Shown here piece after piece: positions 51,206-61,720 of a stretch of 64,000 nt of DNA. The notes beneath the pieces are model-generated. The model was not told the origin of the DNA. It was given only the letters and a program-made list of their open reading frames with translations, and made no database searches. The stretch lies in assembly GCA_005788175.1 (NCBI GenBank), contig SXYX01000014.1:151277-215276 (forward strand), read 5' to 3'. Made by a program: the position numbers and the translations under genes. Numbering within the stretch: position 1 is the stretch's first letter; each line of letters begins with the position of its first letter. Source of the stretch: Acidobacteriota bacterium (GTDB taxonomy: Bacteria > Acidobacteriota > Holophagae > Holophagales > Holophagaceae).

Positions 51206-52390
51206 ATGGAGCTCAATGAATTTGAAAAGCAATTTGGGGCTGATCTTAAATTGTCAGGGGGGCAAAAACCATTAGGTCTATATCTTCATATCCCCTTTTG
51301 TAAAGATCGATGTACTTATTGTTCCTTCGTCAGAACTCACGAAGAAGAATCCCGTGAACCTTTTATAAATATGTTGATAAAAGAAATTGATCAATGGGGG
51401 CAAATATTAGAACGGCCTATTCTGAATACTATCTATTGGGGTGGTGGCACACCCTCGGTTTTATCTTATGAGGAAGCCTCACAGATCTATAGAACTATTC
51501 AGACATCCTTTACTATTGCTTCCAATGCGGAGCAAACTATTGAAGCTAATCCTGGGACCTTGTCTTTGGAGTGGTTAAAATCGATCAGGCAACTTGGATT
51601 TAATCGAATCAGCTGGGGAATTCAAACGCTGCAAGACGATCTCTTAAAATCTTTGGGGCGTATTCATTCCTCAAAAGAGGCATTGCAGGCTCTCGACTGG
51701 TCTCAGGAGGCAGAATTTAAACATGTATCGGGAGATCTAATCCTTGGACTTCCAAATCAATCGCCTGAATCAGTCTATGCTGATGCACTAAGAATCATTG
51801 ATTGTGGAATTGATCACATCAGCATCTACTTGTTAGATCTTGATAAAGCATGTGGTCTCAAAACAGAGGTAGATGCTGGGCGACTTATTTTACCGAGTGA
51901 AGACGAGGTAGCTTCTCTCTATGAAATACTTCAGGATAAATTACCTAATTTGGGATTTACTTCCTATGAAATAAGTAATTATGCAAAGGAAGGGGCTGAG
52001 TCCCAGCACAATTTGAAATATTGGCGTCGATATCCATATCTTGGTCTAGGTCCCAGCGCAGCAAGTCATGTTGGTCATCTTCGTTGGACTTCTGATGTGT
52101 CAATTCCTACTTGGACCCAAGGAAGTGGTCGGTTAACAATTCAATCCCTCGATCCTATTGATGAATGGATGGAAATTCCTCTTCTTGGCCTTCGACTCGA
52201 TGAAGGTATTGATTGGAACGATTTATCGATACAATCAACATTATTAAAAGTAGAACCCTTGTATCACGCATGGACAAATAAAATGAAGGAGTTCGAAACA
52301 AATGGTCTGGTTGTCTTCGAGGGTCCTAGATTACGATTAACAACCAAGGGTAGGCTACTTTCAAACCAAATTTTTCAAATGTTTGTCTAA
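51206..52390 (+). CDS. hemW: Radical SAM heme chaperone HemW
   Basis: LYLHIPFCKDRCTYCSF; YWGGGTPSVLS; ANPGTLSLEWLKSIRQLGFNRISWGIQTLQDDLLKSLGRIHS. Confidence 0.93.
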   Translation: MELNEFEKQFGADLKLSGGQKPLGLYLHIPFCKDRCTYCSFVRTHEEESREPFINMLIKEIDQWGQILERPILNTIYWGGGTPSVLSYEEASQIYRTIQTSFTIASNAEQTIEANPGTLSLEWLKSIRQLGFNRISWGIQTLQDDLLKSLGRIHSSKEALQALDWSQEAEFKHVSGDLILGLPNQSPESVYADALRIIDCGIDHISIYLLDLDKACGLKTEVDAGRLILPSEDEVASLYEILQDKLPNLGFTSYEISNYAKEGAESQHNLKYWRRYPYLGLGPSAASHVGHLRWTSDVSIPTWTQGSGRLTIQSLDPIDEWMEIPLLGLRLDEGIDWNDLSIQSTLLKVEPLYHAWTNKMKEFETNGLVVFEGPRLRLTTKGRLLSNQIFQMFV

Positions 52391-52439
52391 CTCTTCTGTT
52401 CTTTTAAAAAACGCCCCTGGGCCTCGGTAAACTTAACAC

Positions 52440-52895
52440 ATGACCGAAGATTTAGTGAGCAATCGAAAAGCAAAATTCCAATACCATCTTCTCGAATCGT
52501 GGGAAGCGGGTCTTGCTTTGCTTGGAAGTGAAGTCAAATCTCTTCGCAATGGCCAGGGACAGCTTCAAGATGCTTATGTAGATCATATTCGTGGTGAACT
52601 TTGGCTTCGACAATGTCATATAGCCCCATGGATAAGTGCCTCGTGGACTAACCACGATCCGTTGCGTGATCGTAAATTATTATTGAAAAAAAGTGAGATC
52701 TTAAAAATATCAAAACATATTGAACGAAAGGGACTGACGCTTATTCCTCTTTCTATTTATGTTAATGAGCGTGGCAAAATCAAGATACGTATCACTTTAG
52801 CAGAAGGTAAGCAGGCACCAGACAAGAAAGCAGCCCTCAAGGCGCGTCAAGTTAAAAGAGAAATGGATCGTATTCGAAAGGGAGATCGAGATTAA
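52440..52895 (+). CDS. smpB: SsrA-binding protein SmpB
   Basis: NRKAKFQYHLLESWEAGLALLGSEVKSLRNGQGQLQDAYV; KLLLKKSEI. Confidence 0.96.
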   Translation: MTEDLVSNRKAKFQYHLLESWEAGLALLGSEVKSLRNGQGQLQDAYVDHIRGELWLRQCHIAPWISASWTNHDPLRDRKLLLKKSEILKISKHIERKGLTLIPLSIYVNERGKIKIRITLAEGKQAPDKKAALKARQVKREMDRIRKGDRD

Positions 52896-53968
52896 TTTAA
52901 TAATCTTCCAATATCGAGAAAGATAGCTGTACCCATAATCGTTACTAATAAAAAGAATCCTCCCATAAGAATTCTCTGTTTAATTTGCCAACTAAATCGA
53001 CGACGGGCTATAACTTCAGCTGTCATCATAGCGACATGACCGCCATCAAGTAAGGGAATGGGTAGCGCATTCAGGATCCCTAACTGGAGGGATATCGCAG
53101 CTCCCATGATTAGAAAAGTTGACCAACCTATTTTTGCAGCCTGGGCTCCTTGCTGGATGATACCAATGGGTCCTGCTAGTTGATCCGAGGAGACATCCCA
53201 ATTTATAACTCGACCAAGAAAGGCGAATATTTGTGAGCTCATATCCCACAATGTATGCCCAGCGTACACTGTACCTATTGGCCAATCGGCCCAGGTATAT
53301 GGACGACGAATTTCAGTAAATTTTGTTGGCTGGAAGAGAATACCTAATCGGCCTTGGCCACTTATATTTTGGACTGTAGCTTCTAGCTTTATATTTTTTC
53401 CATTACGATCAACCAAAAGATAGAGTCGTTCCCCTTCTTTTTGTCGAATATAGTTTACTGCTTGGCGATCATCAGATCCTGGGAAGCGAAGTTCATCGAC
53501 AGCGAGAATTTGATCTCCTTCTCGGAGTCCTGCTATCTCAGCTGAGCTTCCTTCAATAACTTGGGCTATTAAAAGAGGGGAAGATTCTGGGGTACGGGAT
53601 ACGATGCGATGATTATCTGCCCCGACGATTGCAAGAAGGATAAATGCCGTGAGAATGTTGGCAATAATACCGCCAGAGTAAAAAAGGAATTTCTTAAAAT
53701 AGGGTCTCTGTTCAAAACCGTAGGGATCTTCGGCCTCGGGTTCTTCTGGGTTATAGCCAGCTAATTTCACATACCCGCCTAAGGGAATAGCCGATAAGCG
53801 CATATCAGTTTCATTCCATTTGAAGCCGACGAGGCGAGGGCCCATCCCTAAAGAAAAAGTTTCTACTGGGAGTTTCAGCCATTTTGCTACCAAGAAATGT
53901 CCCATTTCATGGATAAATACCAACCCCCCTAATAAAAGAAAGGGGGCTAACGTAGAGAGTTGCATCAT
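52892..53968 (-). CDS. rseP: Site-2 intramembrane metalloprotease RseP family
   Basis: GLVFIHEMGHFLVAKWLKLPVETFSLGMGPRLVGFKWNETDMRLSAIPLGGYVKLAGYNPEE; one PDZ region; NALPIPLLDGGHVAMM. Confidence 0.95.
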   Translation of the reverse strand: MMQLSTLAPFLLLGGLVFIHEMGHFLVAKWLKLPVETFSLGMGPRLVGFKWNETDMRLSAIPLGGYVKLAGYNPEEPEAEDPYGFEQRPYFKKFLFYSGGIIANILTAFILLAIVGADNHRIVSRTPESSPLLIAQVIEGSSAEIAGLREGDQILAVDELRFPGSDDRQAVNYIRQKEGERLYLLVDRNGKNIKLEATVQNISGQGRLGILFQPTKFTEIRRPYTWADWPIGTVYAGHTLWDMSSQIFAFLGRVINWDVSSDQLAGPIGIIQQGAQAAKIGWSTFLIMGAAISLQLGILNALPIPLLDGGHVAMMTAEVIARRRFSWQIKQRILMGGFFLLVTIMGTAIFLDIGRLLN

Positions 53969-54009
53969 GAATCCTAAATAATTAGTTTAACGTCTCGCAA
54001 CCTTCTAGG

Positions 54010-55164
54010 CTACCTATGGGCTTCGATCCATTGCTTGGTATCTGTTCTGACTGCTGCATCAATCTCGAGGACATGATCGAGATTATGAGGTTTTTGCAGG
54101 GGTATTTTATTCAACATTGATTCATTACATTCTGAAATCAAACCGAAGGTGATTTCACCAGCCAAAAAGGCGCTAACGGATACCTCATTAGCTGCATTGA
54201 GAATAATAGAAGCACTTTGTCCAGATTGTAAGCTTTGATATGCCAAGCGAAGGCATGGGAACCGTTTTTCGTCGGGGGGATGGAAATCCCAGGTTCGTGA
54301 TTGATCCCATGTAAAGGGGGGCGCAGGAGTTTGAATTTGATGCGGGTATAGAAGTGCATATTGGATTGGCAGACGCATATCATTTACAGAGGCTTGCATC
54401 TGAAAAGTTCCATCATGCATCTCGATCATGGCATGCACGTGACTTTGTGGATGAATAGTGACACCAATTTGTTCGGCGGAGAGACTAAACAAATGAGAGG
54501 CTTCGATGACTTCGAGTCCCTTATTCATAAGGGTTGCGCTATCGATAGTAATCTTGGGTCCCATCTTCCAGGTGGGGTGATTCATCGCTTCAGTAACCGT
54601 TGCTTTTTTTATGCGATCCAGCGGCCATTCACGAAAGGGACCACCGCTGGCCGTTAGCCGAATACTTCTAATTGAACTCGATTCCTTACCTCTAAGAAGT
54701 TGATGAAGCGCGGCATGTTCACTATCAATAGGGAGGAGTTCGCCTTGGCCCTTGCGTAGAGCATCGAGAATAATGGTCCCTCCAACGACAAGAGACTCCT
54801 TATTGGCAAGACATACACGATGCCCTTTGCGGAGAGCAGCTTCAGTACTCCTAAGCCCCGAAGCTCCCACGATAGCTGAGACAACCGTATTAATTGGGGT
54901 GTCTTCCACGCAACGCAATAGACCTTCTTTGCCAAAAGAAAAGTCTGGTCGATATTCTAGAGAATTCAGGATCCACTGGATATCCTCTTCCGTTTCTAAT
55001 GAAATAAATTCAGGCCCAAAGGCTCGACATTGTTCCAGGAATTTGTCTTTATTTTTACCTGCAGCTAGCGCAACCACCCTTAGTTTATCAGGGTGACGTT
55101 TGACAACCTCAAGTGTCGATTGGCCTATCGACCCTGTAGAACCAAGAATGGCTAGAGTTCTCAT
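54010..55164 (-). CDS. dxr: 1-deoxy-D-xylulose-5-phosphate reductoisomerase
   Basis: LAILGSTGSIGQSTLEVVKRHPDKLRVVALAAGKN; LPIDSEHAALHQLLRG; ITIDSATLMNKGLEVIEASHLF. Confidence 0.97.
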   Translation of the reverse strand: MRTLAILGSTGSIGQSTLEVVKRHPDKLRVVALAAGKNKDKFLEQCRAFGPEFISLETEEDIQWILNSLEYRPDFSFGKEGLLRCVEDTPINTVVSAIVGASGLRSTEAALRKGHRVCLANKESLVVGGTIILDALRKGQGELLPIDSEHAALHQLLRGKESSSIRSIRLTASGGPFREWPLDRIKKATVTEAMNHPTWKMGPKITIDSATLMNKGLEVIEASHLFSLSAEQIGVTIHPQSHVHAMIEMHDGTFQMQASVNDMRLPIQYALLYPHQIQTPAPPFTWDQSRTWDFHPPDEKRFPCLRLAYQSLQSGQSASIILNAANEVSVSAFLAGEITFGLISECNESMLNKIPLQKPHNLDHVLEIDAAVRTDTKQWIEAHR

Positions 55165-55169
55165 AAGGG

Positions 55170-56078
55170 CTAGTTAAATCCATGAACATAGTGAAAGTAG
55201 AAATAAAAAACTGGGGTAGAGAATAAAAGACTATCGATGCGATCCAAAAGCCCTCCATGTCCCGGAATGATAGGAGTGGCTGATGAATCTTTAGCTCCCG
55301 CCCCCCTTTTCCAGGTACTCTCGACAAGATCTCCCATTTGGGCAGCGAATCCTACCAGAATACCTATCAAAATAACATCTATCCAAGACCAATCCGGACA
55401 AAAAGATAACTTCGAAAAACTTGCAGCGGCTAAGTTTCCTGCAAAATTACCCACAAGCCCTTCCCAGCTTTTTTTGGGACTAACGCGTTGAGCCAATTTA
55501 TGTTTTCCGAACCACGAACCCACAAAGTAAGCTGTGACATCTCCTAGCCAAGTAATTAAATAGAGACTTGCAAGAAGTCGACTTCCAGTTTTAGGTAGTA
55601 CGCCATCTAGCATAAATATTTTCCACTGTAGCCCCATTGCAAAACCAATTAGAAGTCCGCTCATGAGAGTGATCGATTGATTTGGAAGTGCGCGCTCTAA
55701 TGATTCTCGGCTCCATAAGCTTCCTATACACACAATCATTAGCGCGACCATGAGGGCTAGCCAGAGGGGAAATACAAAAGAGCCCCTGTTAAGGTCGGCA
55801 GTACTTAGCGCAATAAGAAGACCAACCAAAGTACTTCGAAATAAAGAAATAGAAAATCCTTGGGCCTCTGCGAGGTGAGAAAATTCTTTGGCTGATAAAT
55901 AAATGACACCTACAAGGAGGGCACCAAACACATAGGGAGACCATAATCGACCATCCCCTAAGTCATATCCACCTACGGTTGTAGGACCACCTCCTACATA
56001 AAGAAGTGTGAGAATAACTATCGCTAATAAAATAGCCGAGGCCGCTCGTTGTTTAAGATTATTTATATCAAGGCTCAT
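55170..56078 (-). CDS. cdsA: Phosphatidate cytidylyltransferase
   Basis: WLGDVTAYFVGSWFGKHKLAQRVSPKKSWEGLVGNFAGN; QMGDLVESTWKRGAGAKDSSATPIIPGHGGLLDRIDSLLFSTPVFYFY. Confidence 0.96.
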   Translation of the reverse strand: MSLDINNLKQRAASAILLAIVILTLLYVGGGPTTVGGYDLGDGRLWSPYVFGALLVGVIYLSAKEFSHLAEAQGFSISLFRSTLVGLLIALSTADLNRGSFVFPLWLALMVALMIVCIGSLWSRESLERALPNQSITLMSGLLIGFAMGLQWKIFMLDGVLPKTGSRLLASLYLITWLGDVTAYFVGSWFGKHKLAQRVSPKKSWEGLVGNFAGNLAAASFSKLSFCPDWSWIDVILIGILVGFAAQMGDLVESTWKRGAGAKDSSATPIIPGHGGLLDRIDSLLFSTPVFYFYFHYVHGFN

Positions 56079-56764
56079 GCTAATCCACCGAAGCGCCTTT
56101 CTCTTTGCTCAAATTCATTGAGACAGTTTTGCAAATGTAATATTCCAAAATCAGGCCAATAAGTATCAAGAGTAATAATTTCAGCATAAGCGGATTGCCA
56201 TAATAAGAAGTTTGAAATACGATTATCTCCCCCCGTCCGAATCAATAAATCAACATTGGGAGCCGTGCCGGTCCACAGTGTACGCTGAAAAAGATCTTCA
56301 TTAATGTCATCTATAGGTGTCTGGTTTTTGATAAGTGATTTTGTAGCTTCTACAATTTCAAGACGTGAACCATAATTGACAGCTAGATGAAAGGTCATGC
56401 GATCACAATGAGCCGTCTTATGTTCTAAGGCTTTAATTTCTTTCTGAATACTAGGGGGAATCCCCTTTAAAAGACCTAGATGATGGAAACGGATATTATT
56501 TTTTAACAGCTTGGGCAGAAACATTTTTAGATACATTCGCAGCATTGCCATCAGAGTATTAACTTCGAAGGCTGGGCGTTTCCAATTTTCTGTGGAGAAT
56601 GCATAAAGACTTAGATGTTTAATACCCAGTTCGACGGCAGCTTCAACTGTCCGATCCGCAGCATCAACCCCCGCCTTATGGCCTTTAGACCTAGAACGCC
56701 CCCGCTCTGAAGCCCAGCGCCCATTTCCGTCCATAATAATGGCAACATGCTGGGGAAAGCCCAT
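56075..56764 (-). CDS. uppS: Undecaprenyl diphosphate synthase
   Basis: MGFPQHVAIIMDGNGRWASERGRSRSKGHKAGVDAADRTVEAAVELGIKHLSLYAFSTENWKRP; start set at MGFP. Confidence 0.96.
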   Translation of the reverse strand: MGFPQHVAIIMDGNGRWASERGRSRSKGHKAGVDAADRTVEAAVELGIKHLSLYAFSTENWKRPAFEVNTLMAMLRMYLKMFLPKLLKNNIRFHHLGLLKGIPPSIQKEIKALEHKTAHCDRMTFHLAVNYGSRLEIVEATKSLIKNQTPIDDINEDLFQRTLWTGTAPNVDLLIRTGGDNRISNFLLWQSAYAEIITLDTYWPDFGILHLQNCLNEFEQRERRFGGLA

Positions 56765-56819
56765 AAATGAAGTCCTTAAACTAAGGTTTATTCTAATCTG
56801 ACCTATTAAATATCCCTTA

Positions 56820-57521
56820 TTATTTAGACTTCGGACCAAATTGGTAGCCAATACTTCGATAAGTATGGATCCAACGGGGTTCCTGAGGGTCATCTTCGAT
56901 CAATTTTCTTAAGCGAACAATGAAGTTATCAATAGTGCGCGAAGTTACAACGGCACCTTCTCCCCATACTTTATCCATAATTTCTTCTCGGCTTACAGCT
57001 TTGCCTGCGTGCTCCATTAAAAATTTCATAATCATAGATTCCTTAACACTGAGTTGAAATTCTCCTTGTGGACCCTTCCCGGTAAAATTATCAAAATCGA
57101 TCCAATTATTTCCAAAATATTTTTTTCGATCTAAGGCCTGATTTTGATACCAGGCCTCTCGGCGTAGAATAGATCGAATACGAATCAAAAGATCCCGAAC
57201 CTGAAAAGGTTTGCCTAAATAATCGTCGCCTCCTGATTCAAATCCCATCAAACGATCATCTTCTGTATTTTTTGCTGTGATGAATAATACAGGAGTTAAA
57301 TTATGTTGTGATCTCATTTTCTGACAAATAGTTAGCCCATCCATTCCGGGAAGCATAATATCCAGCAGAACAAGATCAAAAGATTCTAGGCTCATGCGAG
57401 TTAGAGCATCATCTCCGTGGGAGACCCATACGCAGGACAAATCCTCCATCTCGAGATTGAGTTTTATTCCCTCTGCTAAATTCTCCTCGTCTTCTACAAG
57501 TAGTATTTTAGGGTTGACCAT
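56820..57521 (-). CDS. OmpR-family response regulator (no adjacent kinase)
   Basis: ILLVEDEENLAEGIKLNLEMED; DLVLLDIMLPGMDGL; winged helix ...SRTIDNFIVRLRKLIEDDPQEPRWIHTYRSIGYQF. Confidence 0.95.
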   Translation of the reverse strand: MVNPKILLVEDEENLAEGIKLNLEMEDLSCVWVSHGDDALTRMSLESFDLVLLDIMLPGMDGLTICQKMRSQHNLTPVLFITAKNTEDDRLMGFESGGDDYLGKPFQVRDLLIRIRSILRREAWYQNQALDRKKYFGNNWIDFDNFTGKGPQGEFQLSVKESMIMKFLMEHAGKAVSREEIMDKVWGEGAVVTSRTIDNFIVRLRKLIEDDPQEPRWIHTYRSIGYQFGPKSK

Positions 57522-57573
57522 TACAAGGAGTCCTCAAGTGTCTATGCTACTAGAATAGAACAAAGGAGACAGC

Positions 57574-58527
57574 ATGGCTTCACCCACTATCAGTGTTGTC
57601 ATTCCCGTTTTTAACGAAGAGGCGAATCTTGCCATACTTTGGGAACGTTTGCGCCAATCTTTAACTCCATTTGAAACTGACGGTTGGGAAGTCATTATGG
57701 TTGATGACGGCTCTAAGGACCAAAGCCTCCCGCTCCTGAAATCTATATCGGAACATGATGAACGCTTAGTTGTCATAGAATTTAATCGCAATTATGGCCA
57801 ACATGCTGCCATCATGCAAGGCTTTGAAACCGTTTCCGAAACAACGAAGTATATTATTACACTTGATGCTGATCTACAAAATCCACCTGAAGACATCCCT
57901 CTTTTAATTGCTGAGCTTCAAAAAGGATTTGAGGTTGTTGGTGGTGTTCGAAGAACCCGAGCTCAAAATGATAGTTTTTTAAGACGATGGCCGAGTAAAT
58001 TAGTCAACTATGTAACCCGAAAAACTACCGGTGTGGCTCTCACAGATTATGGTTGCATGCTTCGTGGATATAGCAAATCTGTTGTAGAAGCCATGCTGTC
58101 GTGCGACGAAAAGAGTACATTTATTCCTGTTTTAGCAAATACCTTTGCGAGATCGATTACGGAGGTTGATGTGGGTCATGCTCCTCGACTTCATGGTGAT
58201 TCTAAATACGGATTTCTGGCTTTAATTCGCCTTCAATTTGATCTCACCACCGGTTTTAGTACATTTCCCTTGCAAATGCTTTCAGCGATTGGTCTCTTCA
58301 TTAGTTTGGCGAGTCTTGGTTTAGGAGGCTATCTATTAATCGAACGATTTAGGGGTGTCCCAGATAACACCAATGGAGTCTTTACTTTATTTGCATTGGT
58401 ATTTCTCATTCTAGGAATCATTTTTCTGGGATTAGGAATTTTAGGTGAATACATCGGACGTATTTATAGTCAAGTTCGGGTGCGTCCTCGGTCGATCGTT
58501 AGACGTATTCATCGGAAAATGAACTAA
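57574..58527 (+). CDS. Family 2 glycosyltransferase, polyprenyl-phosphate glycosyltransferase (ArnC/DPM1-like)
   Basis: ISVVIPVFNEEANLAILWERL; MVDDGSKDQSL; LDADLQNPPEDIPLL; two C-terminal TM helices. Confidence 0.92.
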   Translation: MASPTISVVIPVFNEEANLAILWERLRQSLTPFETDGWEVIMVDDGSKDQSLPLLKSISEHDERLVVIEFNRNYGQHAAIMQGFETVSETTKYIITLDADLQNPPEDIPLLIAELQKGFEVVGGVRRTRAQNDSFLRRWPSKLVNYVTRKTTGVALTDYGCMLRGYSKSVVEAMLSCDEKSTFIPVLANTFARSITEVDVGHAPRLHGDSKYGFLALIRLQFDLTTGFSTFPLQMLSAIGLFISLASLGLGGYLLIERFRGVPDNTNGVFTLFALVFLILGIIFLGLGILGEYIGRIYSQVRVRPRSIVRRIHRKMN

Positions 58528-59126
58528 TTCAAGAGGTTACTGCGCATCCTCAATGCATGATCGATATAGCGACCCATAGGATCGGCTTCTAAATTAACCT
58601 GCTGATTCAAGCGATAATCTTTGAGGGCAGTTTGGCGAAGTGTTTCTGGAATTAATGAAACCGACAACCAATCTAGACCACACTCCACGACGGTCAATGA
58701 AATACCATCAATTGTAATACTACCTTTGGGGGCCGTCATAGCTCCGATAAACAGCGGCATCGAAAACTTCCAAAGCCCTTCCCCGTCAGTTCGCTCAATT
58801 AAATTACCCAATCCATCTACATGACCAGAAACCAAGTGGCCATCTAGGGAATCGCCCAGACGAAGACTTGGCTCAAGATGAAGTGAGGTATTAATTTTCA
58901 GGGTCCCAAGAGAAGTTTTTTTAAGAGTTTCATCGCTTAATTCTGCAATCCAGCTCTCTCCGTCCACATAGGTTGAAGTCAAACAAACACCATTCACACA
59001 AATACTTGACCCTACCGTCGCACGAAGCAGCAATTCAGGTGAGGCCGTAATTTCTAAACGGGCTCCTTCTTTACGCTTTTCTCGGCCCTTCAAGCTACCT
59101 AGTTCTCTGATCAAACCTGTAAACAT
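58524..59126 (-). CDS. ribE: Riboflavin synthase, alpha subunit
   Basis: MFTGLIRELGSLKG; GSSICVNGVCLT; LGDSLDGHLVSGHVDGLG; GSITIDGISLTV. Confidence 0.95.
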   Translation of the reverse strand: MFTGLIRELGSLKGREKRKEGARLEITASPELLLRATVGSSICVNGVCLTSTYVDGESWIAELSDETLKKTSLGTLKINTSLHLEPSLRLGDSLDGHLVSGHVDGLGNLIERTDGEGLWKFSMPLFIGAMTAPKGSITIDGISLTVVECGLDWLSVSLIPETLRQTALKDYRLNQQVNLEADPMGRYIDHALRMRSNLLN

Positions 59127-60724
59127 TACTGAGTACCTTTAAGGTGAGCTGAGCGCGCATGATGCACTCCATAAACAAAATATAAACCCAGGCCAATGGC
59201 TAGCCATATGAAAAATCGCTCCCAAGTTTGGGTAGGCAAGCCCCAAGCGAGCCAAAGGCAAAAAATTATACCCAGGGGTGCTACAAGCCAAATATAAGGA
59301 ACCCGAAATTTACGTTCAGCTTCAGGACGCTGAATTCGGAGAACCATAATGCCACTACACACTAAAATAAATGCAAAAAGAGTACCAATGTTAGTGAGTT
59401 CAATAATTTCATCAATATTCATTAATCCTGCGGGCAAGATCACGGCAAATCCGGTCAATAAGGTTGAATTGAAAGGTGTTCTATACTTGGGATGAATAAC
59501 TCCAAACCAAGATGGCAGTAACCCATCGCGACTCATGACCATAAAGATACGCGGCTGGGCCATTTGAAAAACTAAGAGCGCGCCCCCTAGTGCTATGACA
59601 GCGCCCACGCTGATCAAAGCGGATATTTTAGGCATTCCAATGGCTGTGAACGCATGGGCAATGGGATCTGCAACACCATGATAAGACGTATAAGGTAGCA
59701 TGCCTGCAATCACAGCACAGACGCCAATGTAGATCACCGTACAAATGATGAGGCTTCCAATAATACCTCTGGGTAAATCACGACCGGGATCTCTACATTC
59801 TTCTGCGGTCGTACTGACAGCATCAAAACCAATAAATGCAAAAAAGATGATGGCTGCTCCGGCTTGTATTCCGCCCCACCCATTGGGAGCAAAGGGGCTG
59901 TAATTCACAGCTTGAACGTGAAAGGAGCCAATACCGATAACAAAAAGCAACAAGATGACTTTAATAGCGACAAGAATATTATTGGTTCTAACGCTCTCTC
60001 GCACGCCCCAAATACATAGAAGGGTGATCAGAAATGTAATGAAAATTGCCAAAATATTGATTCCGATCGGTATATTTTGAATCGTAGGGGCCGCATTAAC
60101 AATATCCCAATATTTGAAAGTGTCACTTCCCGAAATAATGCCGGCTTTGGCTTGTGAGAGCAGGTCAATTTTATCCGCGAAGGTAATTCCGGGAAGGCTC
60201 TCTGCTGTGGTTAACATAGTTCTAGAATCGATGCATAACCACCTAGGAATAATAAGGCCAAAACTCTGAAGGAGATTATCCATGTAACTTCCCCAGCTGA
60301 TGGCAATGGCCACATTGGAGACAGCATATTCGAGGAGGAGATCCCAACCAATGATCCATGCCATAAGTTGGCCCATCGTGGCATAGGTATACGTATAAGC
60401 GCTGCCAGATACGGGAATCATGCTAGCAAATTCAGCATAACAAAGAGCCGTAAAGCCGCAGGCAATGGCTGTAATGGCAAAACTTATGATCAGGGAGGGT
60501 CCAGCAGCAGGCCGGGTTAAACCAAAAGTAGTATCCAGCCCTCCCGCTAGGCCTGTTCCTAGTGCCGACAAGATGCCCGCTCCAATAATAGCGCCGACAC
60601 CTAAAAGCGCTAGATCCCAAGCTCCGAGTGTTTTTTTTAATTTTGGATGATCAGAGGTTTCAGAGCTAGCCAAGATATTTTCCAGACTCTTGACCTGAAA
60701 CATTTGTTTAAAAATCGGATGCAT
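59126..60724 (-). CDS. APC-family amino acid permease (cationic amino acid transporter-like)
   Basis: LKKTLGAWDLALLGVGAIIGAGILSALGTG; GSAYTYTYATMGQLMAWIIGWDLLLEYAVS; FFAFIGFDAVSTTAEECRDPGRDLPRGIIGSL. Confidence 0.93.
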   Translation of the reverse strand: MHPIFKQMFQVKSLENILASSETSDHPKLKKTLGAWDLALLGVGAIIGAGILSALGTGLAGGLDTTFGLTRPAAGPSLIISFAITAIACGFTALCYAEFASMIPVSGSAYTYTYATMGQLMAWIIGWDLLLEYAVSNVAIAISWGSYMDNLLQSFGLIIPRWLCIDSRTMLTTAESLPGITFADKIDLLSQAKAGIISGSDTFKYWDIVNAAPTIQNIPIGINILAIFITFLITLLCIWGVRESVRTNNILVAIKVILLLFVIGIGSFHVQAVNYSPFAPNGWGGIQAGAAIIFFAFIGFDAVSTTAEECRDPGRDLPRGIIGSLIICTVIYIGVCAVIAGMLPYTSYHGVADPIAHAFTAIGMPKISALISVGAVIALGGALLVFQMAQPRIFMVMSRDGLLPSWFGVIHPKYRTPFNSTLLTGFAVILPAGLMNIDEIIELTNIGTLFAFILVCSGIMVLRIQRPEAERKFRVPYIWLVAPLGIIFCLWLAWGLPTQTWERFFIWLAIGLGLYFVYGVHHARSAHLKGTQ

Positions 60725-60778
60725 ATTTTTCCAGATTTGATTAGATTATCAGTAGAACATCATTTTTTGATTAGTTTG

Positions 60779-61720
60779 TTAAGAGATCAAGAGTTGTTTT
60801 TGCCCCTGATGCCCCCATGGTTGTAAGGCCTGAAGAGCCCCTTGAATCCCTTTACCCGGACGCTGAAGGGATACGATTTCGACAGCATTCCCATCTCCCC
60901 CTGTTAGCCATGCTCCTTCCGCATGAGACCAAGTGATTGTTCCTGAAGGAAGTTCGGAGGGCTTTATCAGTCCGACAGATCTGATTTTTAAAGTCTCAAG
61001 ATCAAGATCGAATTCTACGCTAGGCCAAGGCTGAAGAGCGCGGACTTGACGATGAATATCTAGGGCTTTTTGTTGGGGTAATAACATAGCGCAAGCTTTG
61101 GTTAATTTCGGCGCCCAAGTAACTCTATTCTCATCTTGATCAGTTAAAGAACAAGATCCCTTGCGCAAATCTGACCAATGCTTCTCGATAAGCTTTGCAC
61201 CATCTCTGGAAAGAATATCGAGAAGGCCCGGAACATTAGAAGCTAGGGTGATGGGTCGTTGGAGGCAATCTACAATCGGTCCCGCATCTAAAGCGTGAGA
61301 GATTTTCATTAGTGAAACTCCAACTTCGTCATCGCCTTTCCAAATTGCATAATTGACTGGAGCAGCACCACGCCAACGAGGGAGTTGGGAGAAATGGAGA
61401 TTCCAAACTCCAAGACGACAGCTTTCGATCATCCAAGGAGGCAGAATATATCCATAGGCAATAACAATGGCTAGGTCGATTTTAAGCGCAAGCCATGCAT
61501 CCTTTGTATTCAGACTATTCCAGTCTTCTGGCTGGAGAGTAGGTATACCCAATCTCAAAGCTTGGGTTTTAATTGGGGATGGTACATGGTTTTGTCCCCG
61601 TCCCGACGGCTTATCGGGTGCCGTGATCACTACATCGATCGATTGAAGAGAGGCTAAGGCGTCTAAAGAAGGGACCGCCACACTGGGTGTCCCCAGAAAA
61701 GCCACACGGGGGGGCGCCAC
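60779..61720 (-). CDS. fmt: Methionyl-tRNA formyltransferase
   Basis: RVAFLGTPSVAVPSLDALAS; VITAPDKPSGRGQNHVPSPIKTQAL; NLHFSQLPRWRGAAPVNYAIWKGD. Confidence 0.95.
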   Translation of the reverse strand: MAPPRVAFLGTPSVAVPSLDALASLQSIDVVITAPDKPSGRGQNHVPSPIKTQALRLGIPTLQPEDWNSLNTKDAWLALKIDLAIVIAYGYILPPWMIESCRLGVWNLHFSQLPRWRGAAPVNYAIWKGDDEVGVSLMKISHALDAGPIVDCLQRPITLASNVPGLLDILSRDGAKLIEKHWSDLRKGSCSLTDQDENRVTWAPKLTKACAMLLPQQKALDIHRQVRALQPWPSVEFDLDLETLKIRSVGLIKPSELPSGTITWSHAEGAWLTGGDGNAVEIVSLQRPGKGIQGALQALQPWGHQGQKQLLIS

